From: Chloroflexaceae bacterium | GTDB taxonomy: Bacteria; Chloroflexota; Chloroflexia; Chloroflexales; Chloroflexaceae | NCBI GenBank assembly: GCA_028282325.1 | Contig: JANQID010000067.1 | Coordinates: 28,811 to 92,810 of the forward strand | Reading direction: 5' to 3' | DNA length: 64,000 nucleotides | Shown: positions 32,569-41,831 of the stretch, one piece after another | Numbering within the stretch: position 1 is the stretch's first letter | Layout: each line of letters starts with the position of its first letter | Made by a program: the position numbers and the translations under genes | Notes under the pieces: model-generated | Told to the model about the DNA's origin: nothing | The model's input: only the letters and a program-made list of their open reading frames with translations | Databases searched by the model: none

Positions 32569-33470
32569 GCTTTCTCTCTCTCTTCCGCGCCGAATGGTTC
32601 AAGCTGTCGCGCCGCCCGTTGACCTGGATTTTGCTGGCGATTTTCCTGGCGCTGATGGTGGTGTATTTCGGGATGATCTTTCTGCTGGTCGCGCTCAACG
32701 ATGGTATGTTCACCGGCGGCGAGAGTCAACTCAAGGTGCTGGCCGATTTCCAGGTGGAGCAATATCGCCGCTGGCTCAGTTTCCCCGGCGTTTTCGGCGC
32801 GACCTTCAGCCAGATCAACAGCATCGGCGGCATCTGCGCGATCGTCCTGACCGCCGGAGCGATGGGCAGCGAGTATAGCTGGGGGACGCTGCGGCTGCAA
32901 CTCGCGCGTCACCCAAGGCGCGAGCGCTACCTGATCGCGAAGATCGTCGCCTTGCTTTTGCTGATCCTTGCGGGTATGGGCATCGTTCTCGTCTTCGGCG
33001 TCGGGCTAGGCTGGCTGTTCGGCTCGTTGCTGGGCGATGCGGGCAGCGTGGGTTTAGGCGACATCTTGGCGATTCCACTGGCGGTGGTGCGGGCGCTGGC
33101 AGTGATGACGCCGTACGTGATGTTCACGCTGGCCAGTTGTACCTTCGGGCGCTCGTTACTGGCCGGGGTCGCCGGCGGCTTGATCTTTCTCTCCGTCGAT
33201 GTCAGTCTGGGCGGGATCACACTCTTTGTCGAACGCGACAGCCCGGCACTCCTCTTTTACAACCTGCTGCTTCAGCAAAACATCAACACGTTCGTCACGC
33301 TCAACAGCCGCAGTTTTGGTCTCAGCCCCGAACTGCTGGTCGCCAATCTTGATATGAACGTCTTGCCCTCGCCGCTGCAAGCGACGCTGCTGATCGCGCT
33401 GTATAGCATATCGTTTGGATTCGCGGCCTATTGGTGGCTGGCGCGCCGAGATATTCCAGGGGCGAGTTGA
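32565..33470 (+). CDS. ABC-2 family transporter permease
   Basis: 301 residues; its ATG overlaps the ATPase stop (ATGA). Six membrane segments: LTWILLAIFLALMVVYFGMI, INSIGGICAIVLTAGAMG, IVALLLLILAGMGIVLVFG and later helices near LAVVRALAVMTPYVMF, LLAGVAGGLIFLSV and ATLLIALYSISFGFAA. The cytoplasmic GSEYSWGTLRLQLARHPRRERYL motif is characteristic of ABC-2/CcmB-like permeases. Forms the exporter with the preceding ATPase. Confidence 0.9.
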   Translation: MSFLSLFRAEWFKLSRRPLTWILLAIFLALMVVYFGMIFLLVALNDGMFTGGESQLKVLADFQVEQYRRWLSFPGVFGATFSQINSIGGICAIVLTAGAMGSEYSWGTLRLQLARHPRRERYLIAKIVALLLLILAGMGIVLVFGVGLGWLFGSLLGDAGSVGLGDILAIPLAVVRALAVMTPYVMFTLASCTFGRSLLAGVAGGLIFLSVDVSLGGITLFVERDSPALLFYNLLLQQNINTFVTLNSRSFGLSPELLVANLDMNVLPSPLQATLLIALYSISFGFAAYWWLARRDIPGAS

Positions 33471-33473
33471 GTT

Positions 33474-33995
33474 ATGTTACATGGGTCGGTTGAAAAGATA
33501 TTGACGTATGTGCAGGTGGCGCCATTCCCGCATGGTAGCGCGGCAACGTTTGGGATCACGAGCGCCTTGACTTCGCATATGGCCGTCAGGATGCTGGCGC
33601 GCCGCAAAGCTATCGCCGGAACGCTCCTCGGTTGTATTGCCCTTGCCGCGCTGGGGGTGGCGATTTTCGCCGAAGCCGACGCCCGCTCGCGCTTTCAGGA
33701 GTACAAGCGCATCCGGGCGCTGCTGGAACGCTATGGCTGGAAGCGTCGCATCATTGACCCGGTCTCTTTCTCGCGCTGCCAGCGCGACACGGCTCAGGTA
33801 GCCGCGATCAAGGCCGGATACGGCGCGCAAATCAAGCGCTACTTCTACGACCGCGGCTATCGCTGGTATCACGTGGTTCCCGATGCGCTGCTAAAAGATC
33901 CACTGTACCTCTTCAGCCGCCAGTTTATCCGCAGCAGCTTCTTTGTGAAGACATACAACGCGCGGCGGCGAGCATCGTCGGAAACGAGGATGTAG
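33474..33995 (+). CDS. Single-pass membrane protein, conserved type, function unknown
   Basis: 173 residues from ATG 33474, 3 nt after the permease stop, or 138 from ATG 33579 (MAVRMLARR). The shorter form fits better because its basic start is followed at once by the only membrane segment, AIAGTLLGCIALAALGVAIF. The rest is a basic, Tyr/Arg-rich cytoplasmic or surface domain (SRCQRDTAQVAAIKAGYG, YFYDRGYRWYHVVPD, PLYLFSRQFIRSSFF). Possibly cotranscribed with the ABC exporter. No family assigned. Confidence 0.65.
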   Translation: MLHGSVEKILTYVQVAPFPHGSAATFGITSALTSHMAVRMLARRKAIAGTLLGCIALAALGVAIFAEADARSRFQEYKRIRALLERYGWKRRIIDPVSFSRCQRDTAQVAAIKAGYGAQIKRYFYDRGYRWYHVVPDALLKDPLYLFSRQFIRSSFFVKTYNARRRASSETRM

Positions 33996-34131
33996 CTTTA
34001 CGCGCTACATCCACATACGTAGGTCGTCCGAACTCTTTAGCAAACCGCCGGATCCGCGCAGTTCATCGCACCCTCTGATACGATCGAACATCGAACAATG
34101 TGGGACACCGACTGAAGATTGAAACATCCCG

Positions 34132-34165
34132 ACAAAAAGCGGGGACTCAATTGACCCCCGCTTTG
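34132..34165 (-). terminator. Intrinsic terminator after the RRM protein gene
   Basis: AAAGCGGGG (34136-34144) and CCCCGCTTT (34156-34164) form a 9-bp stem. On the minus strand the stem is followed by TTTTG, as expected for a terminator of the gene ending at 34205. Confidence 0.85.
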
Positions 34166-34204
34166 ATGCCAGCCTGTGCCATATACAGGTGAGATTACGG
34201 CAAA

Positions 34205-34525
34205 TCAGTAGCGATTCCGGCGATCCGAGAAGCTATCGCGCCGACCGCGACCGCCGCCGAAGCCGCCGCGTTCGCCCCGACTCTTATCCTCGGCCTCATT
34301 GACGCGCAAGTTGCGGCCATCGATCTCGTAGCCATCGGTTGCGCGGATAACCGCCGCCGTATCTTCAGCCTCGATCTCGACAAAACCAAAACCGCGCGAG
34401 CGGCCGGTGTCGCGATCGCTAATCACGCGCGCGCTCTGCACCTCTCCGTGGGCGTTGAAGATCTCGGTAAGCTCGGCATCACCGATGCTCCAGGGCAAGT
34501 TTCCGACAAATAGCTTAACCAACAT
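34205..34525 (-). CDS. RRM-domain RNA-binding protein
   Basis: 106 residues. The second ATG (34525) is preferred because AAGGAG is 7 nt upstream; the ATG at 34531 is too close. One RNA recognition motif fills residues 1-80, with RNP2 KLFVGNLPW and RNP1 RGFGFVEIE, followed by a Gly/Arg-rich tail (GGFGGGRGRRDSFSDRRNRY). This matches small cyanobacterial and Chloroflexota RBPs, many of which respond to cold. Single-gene unit with its own terminator; the upstream 290 bp up to the tRNA gene holds no recognisable feature. Confidence 0.93.
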   Translation of the reverse strand: MLVKLFVGNLPWSIGDAELTEIFNAHGEVQSARVISDRDTGRSRGFGFVEIEAEDTAAVIRATDGYEIDGRNLRVNEAEDKSRGERGGFGGGRGRRDSFSDRRNRY

Positions 34526-34819
34526 GGTCATTCTCCTTAATACACAAATAGACCGGCGACCGGCGCAAACACACCGTCGCTGCATGAAAAATCAACAAAT
34601 CACTCAACCGGACGGGAGCCATGCTTCTAGCTCATTCGATCCAGCATGCACAACGTATATTCTTTGGGCGATGAAAGTTCTGCTGCGTACTCAGGAGGAT
34701 GCCGTGAATAGTTAAGGCGAGGCTTACAGCGCAATACGTTGGTGAACCTGCAAAGTATACCATGCTTTTGTGAAAATGAAAACGCCGCCAACCGCATTCT
34801 GTGCGATCGACGGCGCGAC

Positions 34820-34895
34820 TGGTGGAGCGAAGGAGACTCGAACTCCTGACCCCCTGCGTGCAAAGCAGGTGCTCTCCCAACTGAGCTACCGCCCC
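34820..34895 (-). tRNA. tRNA-Ala (anticodon TGC)
   Basis: Minus strand, 76 nt including an encoded CCA. The acceptor stem pairs GGGGCGG with TCGCTCC (one G-T pair at each of two positions); D-arm AGCTCAGTTGGGAGAGC; anticodon loop TTTGCAC flanked by CTGC/GCAG; T-arm GTTCGAGTC. Fits the universal tRNA-Ala pattern. Confidence 0.97.
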
Positions 34896-34980
34896 AATTG
34901 AATTGATGCAACGCATGGAAAATGGAGAATGAAACGCGGAGCCTGCGCTTGATTACTCCGGCCTTCATTCTCCATCAAAA

Positions 34981-35057
34981 TGGTGGGCGTACCTGGACTC
35001 GAACCAGGGACCTCAATCTTATCAGGATTGCGCTCTAACCAGCTGAGCTATACGCCC
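34981..35057 (-). tRNA. tRNA-Ile (anticodon GAT)
   Basis: Minus strand, 77 nt with encoded CCA. Acceptor GGGCGTA pairs perfectly with TACGCCC; anticodon loop CTGATAA within AATC/GATT; T-arm GTTCGAGTC. Lies 85 nt upstream of tRNA-Ala in the direction of transcription, so the two are likely one transcript. No rRNA genes are adjacent. Confidence 0.97.
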
Positions 35058-35208
35058 ACGTAAAGCAACATCGAGAATTATACCGCGAACGCATGTCCAT
35101 GTCAAGGCAATGATTACGTGCTGCGTTGAGGCAGGGCGATAGCGCCCCTCGATACGCGCTGAGCGCTACCCCATCCTGTCTTGTTGCGTCGGCCCATTGC
35201 AGGGCGTT

Positions 35209-36345
35209 TTAGGTCGGTTTATGCTCAAACGCGTGCAGCAACGCTTTGACCGCAGCGGTCGGCGTTGTTTCGCCCTCGACAACCGCCTGTTTGATCTGCG
35301 GCATCAGCGCTTGCACGGCGGGATGGTCGAAGAAGCGCTGCCGCAGGTGATCTTCGATCATCGCGAAGACCCATTCCAGCGTTTGCGCGCGGCGCCGCGC
35401 AGCGAACACGCCGGACGCGGTCGTCTGGGCGCGGAAATGCTCAACCACCTCCCAGACATTGGCGATGCCGTCGCCGGTCAGCGCCGAGCAGGTGTAGGCG
35501 CGCGTTGGCCAGCCTTCGGTCGCCGGAGAGAGGTAGTGCAACGCGCGGGTATATTCGGCGCGCGCGGCATTGGCGCGCAGCTTGTTGTCGCCATCAGCCT
35601 TGTTGATCACCAACGCGTCGGCCAGCTCGATCACGCCCTTTTTGATGCCCTGCAACTCGTCGCCGGCGCCGGTGAGCATCAACAGCAGGAAGAAGTCGGC
35701 CATCGAGCGCACGGCGACTTCGCTTTGACCGACGCCGACCGTCTCGACCAGGATGACATCGAAGCCGCCCGCCTCGCAGACCAGGATCGTCTCGCGGCTC
35801 TTGCGGGTAACACCGCCCAGATTGCCGGCGGAAGGCGACGGGCGAATGAAAGCGTTCGGATGCCGCGAGAGTTGCTCCATACGGGTTTTGTCGCCGAGGA
35901 TGCTGCCGCGGGTGACGCTGCTGCTCGGATCCACCGCAAGCACCGCCACCCGATGCCCGCGCTCGCACAACATCAAGCCCAACGCTTCTATAAACGAACT
36001 TTTGCCGGCGCCGGGCACGCCAGTGATGCCGACGCGGATCGAAGCGCCGGTATGCGGAAGCAAACGTTGTAGCACCTCCTGTGCCGTGTCGATGTGAGCG
36101 GAAGCGTTGCTTTCGATCAGAGTGATTGCGCGGGCGAGAATCGTGCGATCGCCTTCGAGAACGCCCTGCGCATACTCATCAACCGAGATGTGCCGCCGTC
36201 GGGTCGCCTGCGCCGATAATGCCTCGGAAGACGTAGCGCCGGGCATGCCATCGTGACCGCCATCGACGCCTTTCATCACACTGGTAGTAAACTCAGCGCC
36301 GGCTTGTTGCGGAACCCATTCGGGGCGTTGTCGATCATCGGACAT
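35209..36345 (-). CDS. meaB: Methylmalonyl-CoA mutase-associated GTPase MeaB
   Basis: 378 residues from ATG 36345. G3E-family GTPase: Walker A GVPGAGKSS (109-117), AVDPSSSVTRGSILGDKTRM, VETVGVGQSE and the guanine motif NKAD. The N-terminal extension of about 50 residues is longer than usual; a start at an internal ATG (for example MPGATSS) is possible. MeaB protects and reloads the B12-dependent methylmalonyl-CoA mutase. In this lineage that mutase would serve propionate metabolism and the 3-hydroxypropionate cycle. The mutase genes are not in the window. Confidence 0.92.
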   Translation of the reverse strand: MSDDRQRPEWVPQQAGAEFTTSVMKGVDGGHDGMPGATSSEALSAQATRRRHISVDEYAQGVLEGDRTILARAITLIESNASAHIDTAQEVLQRLLPHTGASIRVGITGVPGAGKSSFIEALGLMLCERGHRVAVLAVDPSSSVTRGSILGDKTRMEQLSRHPNAFIRPSPSAGNLGGVTRKSRETILVCEAGGFDVILVETVGVGQSEVAVRSMADFFLLLMLTGAGDELQGIKKGVIELADALVINKADGDNKLRANAARAEYTRALHYLSPATEGWPTRAYTCSALTGDGIANVWEVVEHFRAQTTASGVFAARRRAQTLEWVFAMIEDHLRQRFFDHPAVQALMPQIKQAVVEGETTPTAAVKALLHAFEHKPT

Positions 36346-36369
36346 TGGCTTTTCCCTATACTCTCATGC

Positions 36370-38175
36370 TTAATTCGCCCGCACGCCCAGCACGATCCGG
36401 CTGCTACGCGGCACAAACTGCCCGTTCACAATGCCTTCGCCGTTGTCGAACGATGCGCTGACCACCTGGCCCGGAAAATAGCTCTCGAAATTGGGCAGCC
36501 GATCCGGCCCCTGCTCATCGACATACGAGAGCGTCAGTCCGTCGGCTTGCGCGATCAACGCCTCCGCTTCGCTGCGCGACAGGCCGATCACATCAGGAAA
36601 ACGCACCTTGTCGCCGACGCTGACATACAGCCGTAGCGTATCGCCAGGGCCGACGCGGGCGGGCGGATTGGGGAACTGGCGAATGATGAAACCCTCGCTG
36701 ACGACGCGGCTCGGCTCCTCGACGACCTCAATCGTCAATCCCAACCGTGCAGCGTCTTCCTGCGCCCGTATGAGCCGCCGCTGGCTGAAGTCGGGCAACG
36801 GAAACTCGTTCGGCCCCAGGCTCAATGTATAGGTAAACGGTTGGCCCTGCGCGACCTGAGTCCCCGGCGGTATCAACTGCTCGATCACGTGACCTGCGGG
36901 AACGATGCTGCTATTTGCCGTAGTCGTCACCGGCGTAAGCTGGGCCTGACTCAGCAGCAACTGAGCCTCGCGGTCGGTGCGGTTGATCAGGTTCGGGGCG
37001 GCGACCAACGGCACGGGTGTCGGCGATGCCTCAGGCGGCGTCGGCGACCCCGATGCGTTGCCGTTGGGCGGAACCACGCCAATGCCGCCGAAGCCGTCGA
37101 ATATATCGTTAAAAACGCCGGTGCTAAAAAGAAATACCAGCCCCAGCACGCCGGCCAGTAACAGCATGCCAACCAGGAATACGCCGCAGCCCGAACTCTG
37201 CTGCGTCGGCGCGCGTCCTGCCGCAGGACGCGGCGGCGGAACCGGCGCGCGCCCGGCGGTATTGCCGTTCGCCTGATTCGCCGGGGCGCGTTGGGCGGCG
37301 GGGTCGGGTGTACGCCGCGCCAACGCCGGATTGACGACCGTTTCCTGGCGCGACTGTGTGCGAAATGACTGGAGCTGTTGGGCCAACTCCTGCGCGCTGG
37401 CCCAGCGCTGCTCAGGGTCTTTGGCCATCGTGCGCAACACCAGTTGCTCCAGGTGCGGCGGAATCTGCGGATTGTAGACGCGCGGCGATGTAGGCGTTGC
37501 GCTCACATGCTGCATCGCCACCGCCACCGCGTTATCGCCGCTGAACGGCAATTGGCCAGTCAACATCTCGTAGAGCGTGACGCCGAGCGAATATATATCT
37601 GAAGCCGGAACGGCGCTTTTGCCCTGGGCTTGCTCCGGTGAAATATAATCGACCGTGCCGAACGTGACACCGGTTTCGGTCAACGCCGTGCTGAAATGGC
37701 TCTTCGCTATGCCAAAATCGGAAATGCGCACCTGGCCGTCGGGAGTAACGATAATATTCTGGGGCTTGATATCGCGATGGATCAAACCGACCCGATGCGC
37801 GGAATCTAATCCCCACGCGATCGCTTCGGCGATCGCCGCCGCCTGATCGATAGGCAACGGCGCCTGCTGCCGGATCAGCGCTTTGAGATCGGATCCCTCG
37901 ACATACTCCATCACGATATAGTGAACAGCGCCATCCTGACCGGCATCGTAAACGCCGATCACATTCGGATGCGTCAGGATCGCCGCCGCCATCGCTTCAT
38001 GGCGAAAGCGGCTATGGAAATCGGGGTCGTTCGCGTAGCGGCTGTGCAACACTTTCACGGCCACGCGGCGATTCAGGCGCAGATCACGCCCGCGGTATAC
38101 GCTGGCCATCCCGCCTTCGCCGATCTTTTGCTCTAATTCATAGCGTCCATCAAGTACGTTTTGCATCTGCTGCAT
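36370..38175 (-). CDS. Ser/Thr protein kinase with three PASTA domains (PknB type)
   Basis: 601 residues from ATG 38175 (a second ATG follows at 38166). Kinase domain 10-270 with Gly loop IGEGGMASVY, Lys41, HRDIKPQN (133-140), DFG (153-155) and GTVDYISPEQ. A disordered Pro/Asn-rich juxtamembrane stretch, one membrane helix at about 335-357 (FLVGMLLLAGVLGLVFLF), then three extracellular PASTA units, each ending in a LSLG/YVSVG/VLGV-type strand. PASTA kinases sense peptidoglycan fragments or lipid II and control growth and wall synthesis. Same-strand neighbours include MurJ and an LCP ligase. Confidence 0.93.
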   Translation of the reverse strand: MQQMQNVLDGRYELEQKIGEGGMASVYRGRDLRLNRRVAVKVLHSRYANDPDFHSRFRHEAMAAAILTHPNVIGVYDAGQDGAVHYIVMEYVEGSDLKALIRQQAPLPIDQAAAIAEAIAWGLDSAHRVGLIHRDIKPQNIIVTPDGQVRISDFGIAKSHFSTALTETGVTFGTVDYISPEQAQGKSAVPASDIYSLGVTLYEMLTGQLPFSGDNAVAVAMQHVSATPTSPRVYNPQIPPHLEQLVLRTMAKDPEQRWASAQELAQQLQSFRTQSRQETVVNPALARRTPDPAAQRAPANQANGNTAGRAPVPPPRPAAGRAPTQQSSGCGVFLVGMLLLAGVLGLVFLFSTGVFNDIFDGFGGIGVVPPNGNASGSPTPPEASPTPVPLVAAPNLINRTDREAQLLLSQAQLTPVTTTANSSIVPAGHVIEQLIPPGTQVAQGQPFTYTLSLGPNEFPLPDFSQRRLIRAQEDAARLGLTIEVVEEPSRVVSEGFIIRQFPNPPARVGPGDTLRLYVSVGDKVRFPDVIGLSRSEAEALIAQADGLTLSYVDEQGPDRLPNFESYFPGQVVSASFDNGEGIVNGQFVPRSSRIVLGVRAN

Positions 38176-38224
38176 TGTAGGTTATGGGATCTATGTACAT
38201 TGACGCACGGCGGCGTCGATACGA

Positions 38225-38770
38225 CTACTCGTGTATAATATGAACCGCGTCTGCCGGCGTCGTCGGCGTTGCTCCATTGAGCAGCATTTCGATTAGCGCC
38301 AGGTTGATCACATCCTCGCGATTGTAGTGTAACAGCGTCTGCAGGGCGGCTTCATCGCCATAGGTTTCATAGAGATGCCACAACTGCGGTGCATCACGCC
38401 CGCTGATACCGGCGGTTGCGCGCGCAATGCCAAGCCGTTGCTCTACAACCTTGAGTCCGCCGTACAGATTGCGGCGGTGACAAATGCGCAGCAGATCGAT
38501 ATGCTCATACTCATGGCGCAAGTCGGCGTGCAACCGTTTGCGAATGACCGGCAAATCGAAACTGGCGCCGTTGAACGTAACAATGGATTGAATGCCTTCG
38601 AGCGCTGCATACAGGTTGACATCGGTCACGCCTCCGCCGACCAGTTGCCAGACGCCCCAATCGGGACGATAAATGCCCACCACGCTGATAACTCCCATGA
38701 AGGTTGTCTCGATATCGAGGTAGGCGCGTATGCCTGTACTGACGTTGTTGTGATGCGGGGCGTTCCCCAC
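38225..38770 (-). CDS. RNase H-fold 3'-5' exonuclease-like protein (YprB type)
   Basis: 181 residues from GTG 38770, supported by AGGAGAG upstream. DnaQ-like acidic motifs: exo I AYLDIETTF, exo II IVTFNGASFDLPVI and exo III HYNREDVINLALI, in the spacing of the YprB/RNase_H_2 family. Likely a metal-dependent nuclease acting on RNA or DNA ends; substrate unknown. Stands between the PASTA kinase and murJ with short gaps. Confidence 0.85.
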   Translation of the reverse strand: MGNAPHHNNVSTGIRAYLDIETTFMGVISVVGIYRPDWGVWQLVGGGVTDVNLYAALEGIQSIVTFNGASFDLPVIRKRLHADLRHEYEHIDLLRICHRRNLYGGLKVVEQRLGIARATAGISGRDAPQLWHLYETYGDEAALQTLLHYNREDVINLALIEMLLNGATPTTPADAVHIIHE

Positions 38771-38870
38771 AGCGCTCTCCTGTTTTATTATGTCACAGCG
38801 GATGGGCCAGCGTCAAGCTAATGGATAATGAACGGATAACGATTGGGAGCCTCCAGATCGCGCGGCGCGC

Positions 38871-40442
38871 TCACGCTCGGCGCACCTTCCGCAGCAATGC
38901 GGCGACGAAAAAATCGAGCGCCTCAACGCGCAGCATCCGGCTCAGACCTACATAGACCGGCGCACCCAAACCTCCGGCGACGCCGATGACAACCAGGGAG
39001 CTATATGCCGTTCCCGCTACAAACGGCTCGATGACGCCAGCAAGCCAGTAGACCGCCAGACCCATCAGCGCGCTGGCCAGGGTTGCTTTAAACAGCGCCT
39101 CGCGTAGACGCAGCCCGCGCAGCGTCACCCCGTTATGCATCAACCAGAGCAGGATCGCGGCGTGGCCGATCCACTGCGCCGAGTTGCCGAGCACCAGCGC
39201 GAGAAACCCAAGCTGGGTAAACCACAATAACGGAAGCGCGGTCAGCAGATAGAAACCGATTGCGGCGCCCTGAACCAGGTTGGGTGTCAGCGTATTCTTA
39301 CGCGCATAGAAGGCGAACAACAACACCTGGTCGATCGCGGCAGCCGGCAGACCGGGTAGGTACAACAGCAGCGCCATCGCGGTTACGGCGGTGTCCTGAG
39401 CCGCGAATGCGCCTCGCTCGAACAACAGCGCGGTGATCGGCGCGGCCAGAGCGGCCAATCCGGCAGTGGCCGGGATGATCAGCAGAATGACCACCTTGAG
39501 ACCCATGCCCAGTGTCTGACGGAACGCCTCTTCATCGGCGACTGCGCTCTGGCGTGAAAGCGTCGGTAGCACGGCCAGCGACACGGCGGCGGCGACCAGT
39601 CCCAGTGGGAACTGGATCAGTGTCGTCGCGTAGCGCATCGTCGCCGGGGCCGAGGGATAACCCGACGCCAGCCAGCGATCGATCAACGTGCCGACAACCG
39701 AGAACGCGATACCCAGCGCAACCGGCGCGTAGAGCTTCAGAATACGCCGCACAGCCGGATGATCAAGGCCCAGCGACGGGCGATAGCGCAGCGCGCGCAG
39801 TCCAGGAACTTGCAGCAGCACTTGCCCGACGCCGCCGATCAGCGCACCAACCGCGAGGCTGGTAACATCCAGGCGATTGTGGAACAACACAACGCCCGCG
39901 ATCATGCCCGCGTTGAACGTCGCACCGACAAACGCGGGTAGCAAAAACGCCTGGCGAGCATACAACACCGCCGTGCTAAGCCCGGAGATGCCCATCAATA
40001 CGACCGCCGGCAGCAGCAGCCGGATGAGCCAGGCGGTCTGGGGCCGCAATTCAGGCCGGGTTGATTGCACTAACAGACGAGCGACCAGGGGCGCCTGCCA
40101 ACTGATCAGCACGACAACGACAATCAGCGCCAGCAGAGCAATGGTAAAAACGCCGGAGACGACGCGCCAGAACTCACGCTCATCGCCCTCGGCATACTCG
40201 CTAAACACCGGAATCAGCGCTGCACTGACCGCGCCGTTAATGAGCAAGTCATATATGGTATTGGGAACTGTCCAGGCAATGGTAAAAGCGTCAACGCCCG
40301 CGTCACGCGCAAAGAAAAAGGCGATCGCCGACTCGCGACCTAACCCAAGGAGACGACTGGCAATATTGCCAATCGCGATGAGCAGAGCCGCAATCGCGAC
40401 GCCTTCAAACTTCGAGCTTGGCGTCTTGAGTTTGGTATTCAT
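38871..40442 (-). CDS. murJ: Lipid II flippase MurJ (MviN family)
   Basis: 523 residues from ATG 40442. About 14 membrane helices typical of the MOP/MviN family. N-terminal landmarks: AIGNIASRLLGLGRESAIAFFF, DAFTIAWTVPNTIYDLLINGAVSAALIPVF. It moves lipid-linked peptidoglycan precursors across the membrane. Followed on the same strand by the RNase H-fold gene and PASTA kinase, and preceded by the LCP gene, forming a cell-envelope block. Confidence 0.92.
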   Translation of the reverse strand: MNTKLKTPSSKFEGVAIAALLIAIGNIASRLLGLGRESAIAFFFARDAGVDAFTIAWTVPNTIYDLLINGAVSAALIPVFSEYAEGDEREFWRVVSGVFTIALLALIVVVVLISWQAPLVARLLVQSTRPELRPQTAWLIRLLLPAVVLMGISGLSTAVLYARQAFLLPAFVGATFNAGMIAGVVLFHNRLDVTSLAVGALIGGVGQVLLQVPGLRALRYRPSLGLDHPAVRRILKLYAPVALGIAFSVVGTLIDRWLASGYPSAPATMRYATTLIQFPLGLVAAAVSLAVLPTLSRQSAVADEEAFRQTLGMGLKVVILLIIPATAGLAALAAPITALLFERGAFAAQDTAVTAMALLLYLPGLPAAAIDQVLLFAFYARKNTLTPNLVQGAAIGFYLLTALPLLWFTQLGFLALVLGNSAQWIGHAAILLWLMHNGVTLRGLRLREALFKATLASALMGLAVYWLAGVIEPFVAGTAYSSLVVIGVAGGLGAPVYVGLSRMLRVEALDFFVAALLRKVRRA

Positions 40443-40504
40443 GTTGGCAGGTCTATGACCTCAAGACCCAACGCTCGACTGTTGCGCCGTGCTGATAAAC
40501 GGCA

Positions 40505-41617
40505 CTACTCACCGCCGGCGGAAGAGACGGCTTCGCTGGTAAACTGGCCGATGACGCGGCGCAGCGCCTGCGGGTCGGCGGCGAACGTCGCCGGTTGGTC
40601 CAGATCAACGATCATCGACGAATCGATCGCATATCGTTGAATGCTCTCGGATTGCAAACTGCGTCCCCACGTCGCCAGTTCGACCATTACTCCGCGCGAC
40701 ATATCCGTGCGGACGTAATCGCGCAATGCGCCAGTATAGTCATCTAGACCGGTCATTTGCTGAAGTAGCCCCTGATCGCGGATCTGCGCAAAGATCGCCA
40801 TCAACACTTGCTGTTGGCGCTGGTTGCGCCCAAAGTCATTATCGGCGTGGCGCGTTCGGGCGTACATCAACGCACGTTCGCCATCCATCCGCTGGATTCC
40901 CTCGCGAAAGAAGATCTCAATCGTCTGATAGTCGCTGGTGGGATACGCCGGATCGTACAGTTCTGAGGGAACATCGACGGTAATATCGCCGATCAGATCG
41001 ATCAGCTTCTCGAACCCCTGGAAGTTAATCAACACAAAATAATCTACCTCCAGATCGAGCAGCTTGCTGATCGTAGATTTGACCAGCGCCGCGCCGCCGC
41101 CCGGCCCAAAGCGATTCTCGCCGATAGCGTAAGCGGCGTTGATGCGGCCCTCGCCATAGCCACGCGGATACGTCACCCAGAGATCACGCGGCAGCGAGAG
41201 CATGCTGACCTGATGGCTATCCGCATCAAGGTGAACCAACACAATTGCGTCGGTGCGCGTCGGAATCTCTTCTTCAGGACGAGCATCGGCGCCAAGCAGA
41301 AGAATATTCAGATCGCCGTCAGAAAGTGCGGCCGGCTCAGTTGTTGTCAAGACCGGAGCGCTGTCGGGTGTCTCAAGGGCTGAACCGCCATACGAGTGCC
41401 CGGTGGATGACGACGCACTGGAGACAGTTTCATCGGTCTGGTGAACGTTATACGTAACGGCAGTCTCTTCAGGGAGCGCTGCCGGTGTGACAATCATAGC
41501 ATCGATATTATCGAGCGCTTGGCGCCATTCGATAGCCAGACGTAGTATTGGGATGATAACCAGCAAGCTTAATATGAGAAAAACGCCCATTGTCAGGCGT
41601 TGCCTGGTAAGCGGCAT
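40505..41617 (-). CDS. LytR-CpsA-Psr (LCP) family wall-polymer ligase
   Basis: 370 residues from ATG 41617. N-terminal membrane anchor (LTMGVFLILSLLVIIPILRLA), a Thr/Ser/Pro-rich linker, then the LCP catalytic domain: NILLLGADARP, RTDAIVLVHLDADSHQVSML, SLPRDLWVTYP, GRINAAYAIG, YFVLINFQGFEKLIDLIG and MYARTRHADNDFGRNQRQQQ. The conserved Asp and Arg residues that bind the polyprenyl pyrophosphate are present. LCP enzymes attach secondary polymers to peptidoglycan. Which polymer is used here is unknown. Confidence 0.92.
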   Translation of the reverse strand: MPLTRQRLTMGVFLILSLLVIIPILRLAIEWRQALDNIDAMIVTPAALPEETAVTYNVHQTDETVSSASSSTGHSYGGSALETPDSAPVLTTTEPAALSDGDLNILLLGADARPEEEIPTRTDAIVLVHLDADSHQVSMLSLPRDLWVTYPRGYGEGRINAAYAIGENRFGPGGGAALVKSTISKLLDLEVDYFVLINFQGFEKLIDLIGDITVDVPSELYDPAYPTSDYQTIEIFFREGIQRMDGERALMYARTRHADNDFGRNQRQQQVLMAIFAQIRDQGLLQQMTGLDDYTGALRDYVRTDMSRGVMVELATWGRSLQSESIQRYAIDSSMIVDLDQPATFAADPQALRRVIGQFTSEAVSSAGGE

Positions 41618-41750
41618 ACCTCCGAAGCTCCACTTGTATTCAAGACGTTTACGCGCTAGATACTACTATACGATTCAGCAGTAACACACGCCAGCAAAGA
41701 AAACTGAAATCAAACTGACACGCTGCTGAGAAGCCGCAATTAAGTCCTGT

Positions 41751-41831
41751 CAGGCGGGAGAAATACCGCCTGTTCGTCGGAGTTGAGACCGTTCCGGCCT
41801 TTCCAAACGGTCGTTTAAACGTTTAAACGTT
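41751..41831. terminator. Two consecutive hairpins after birA
   Basis: Stem 1: CAGGCGG (41751-41757) with CCGCCTG (41766-41772). Stem 2: GACCGTT (41787-41793) with AACGGTC (41806-41812). These are followed by a doubled GTTTAAAC palindrome (41813-41828) that runs into the birA stop. No U-tract, so termination is likely but not certain. Confidence 0.5.

Noticed and set aside
34820..35057. tRNA pair considered as an integration hot spot with an island
   Set aside because: Genes on both sides are ordinary chromosomal genes, and no integrase or partial tRNA duplicate was seen.
41813..41828. Doubled GTTTAAAC considered as a recombination or attachment site
   Set aside because: No integrase, no duplicated flank and no mobile cargo nearby; it is more simply part of the post-birA hairpin region.
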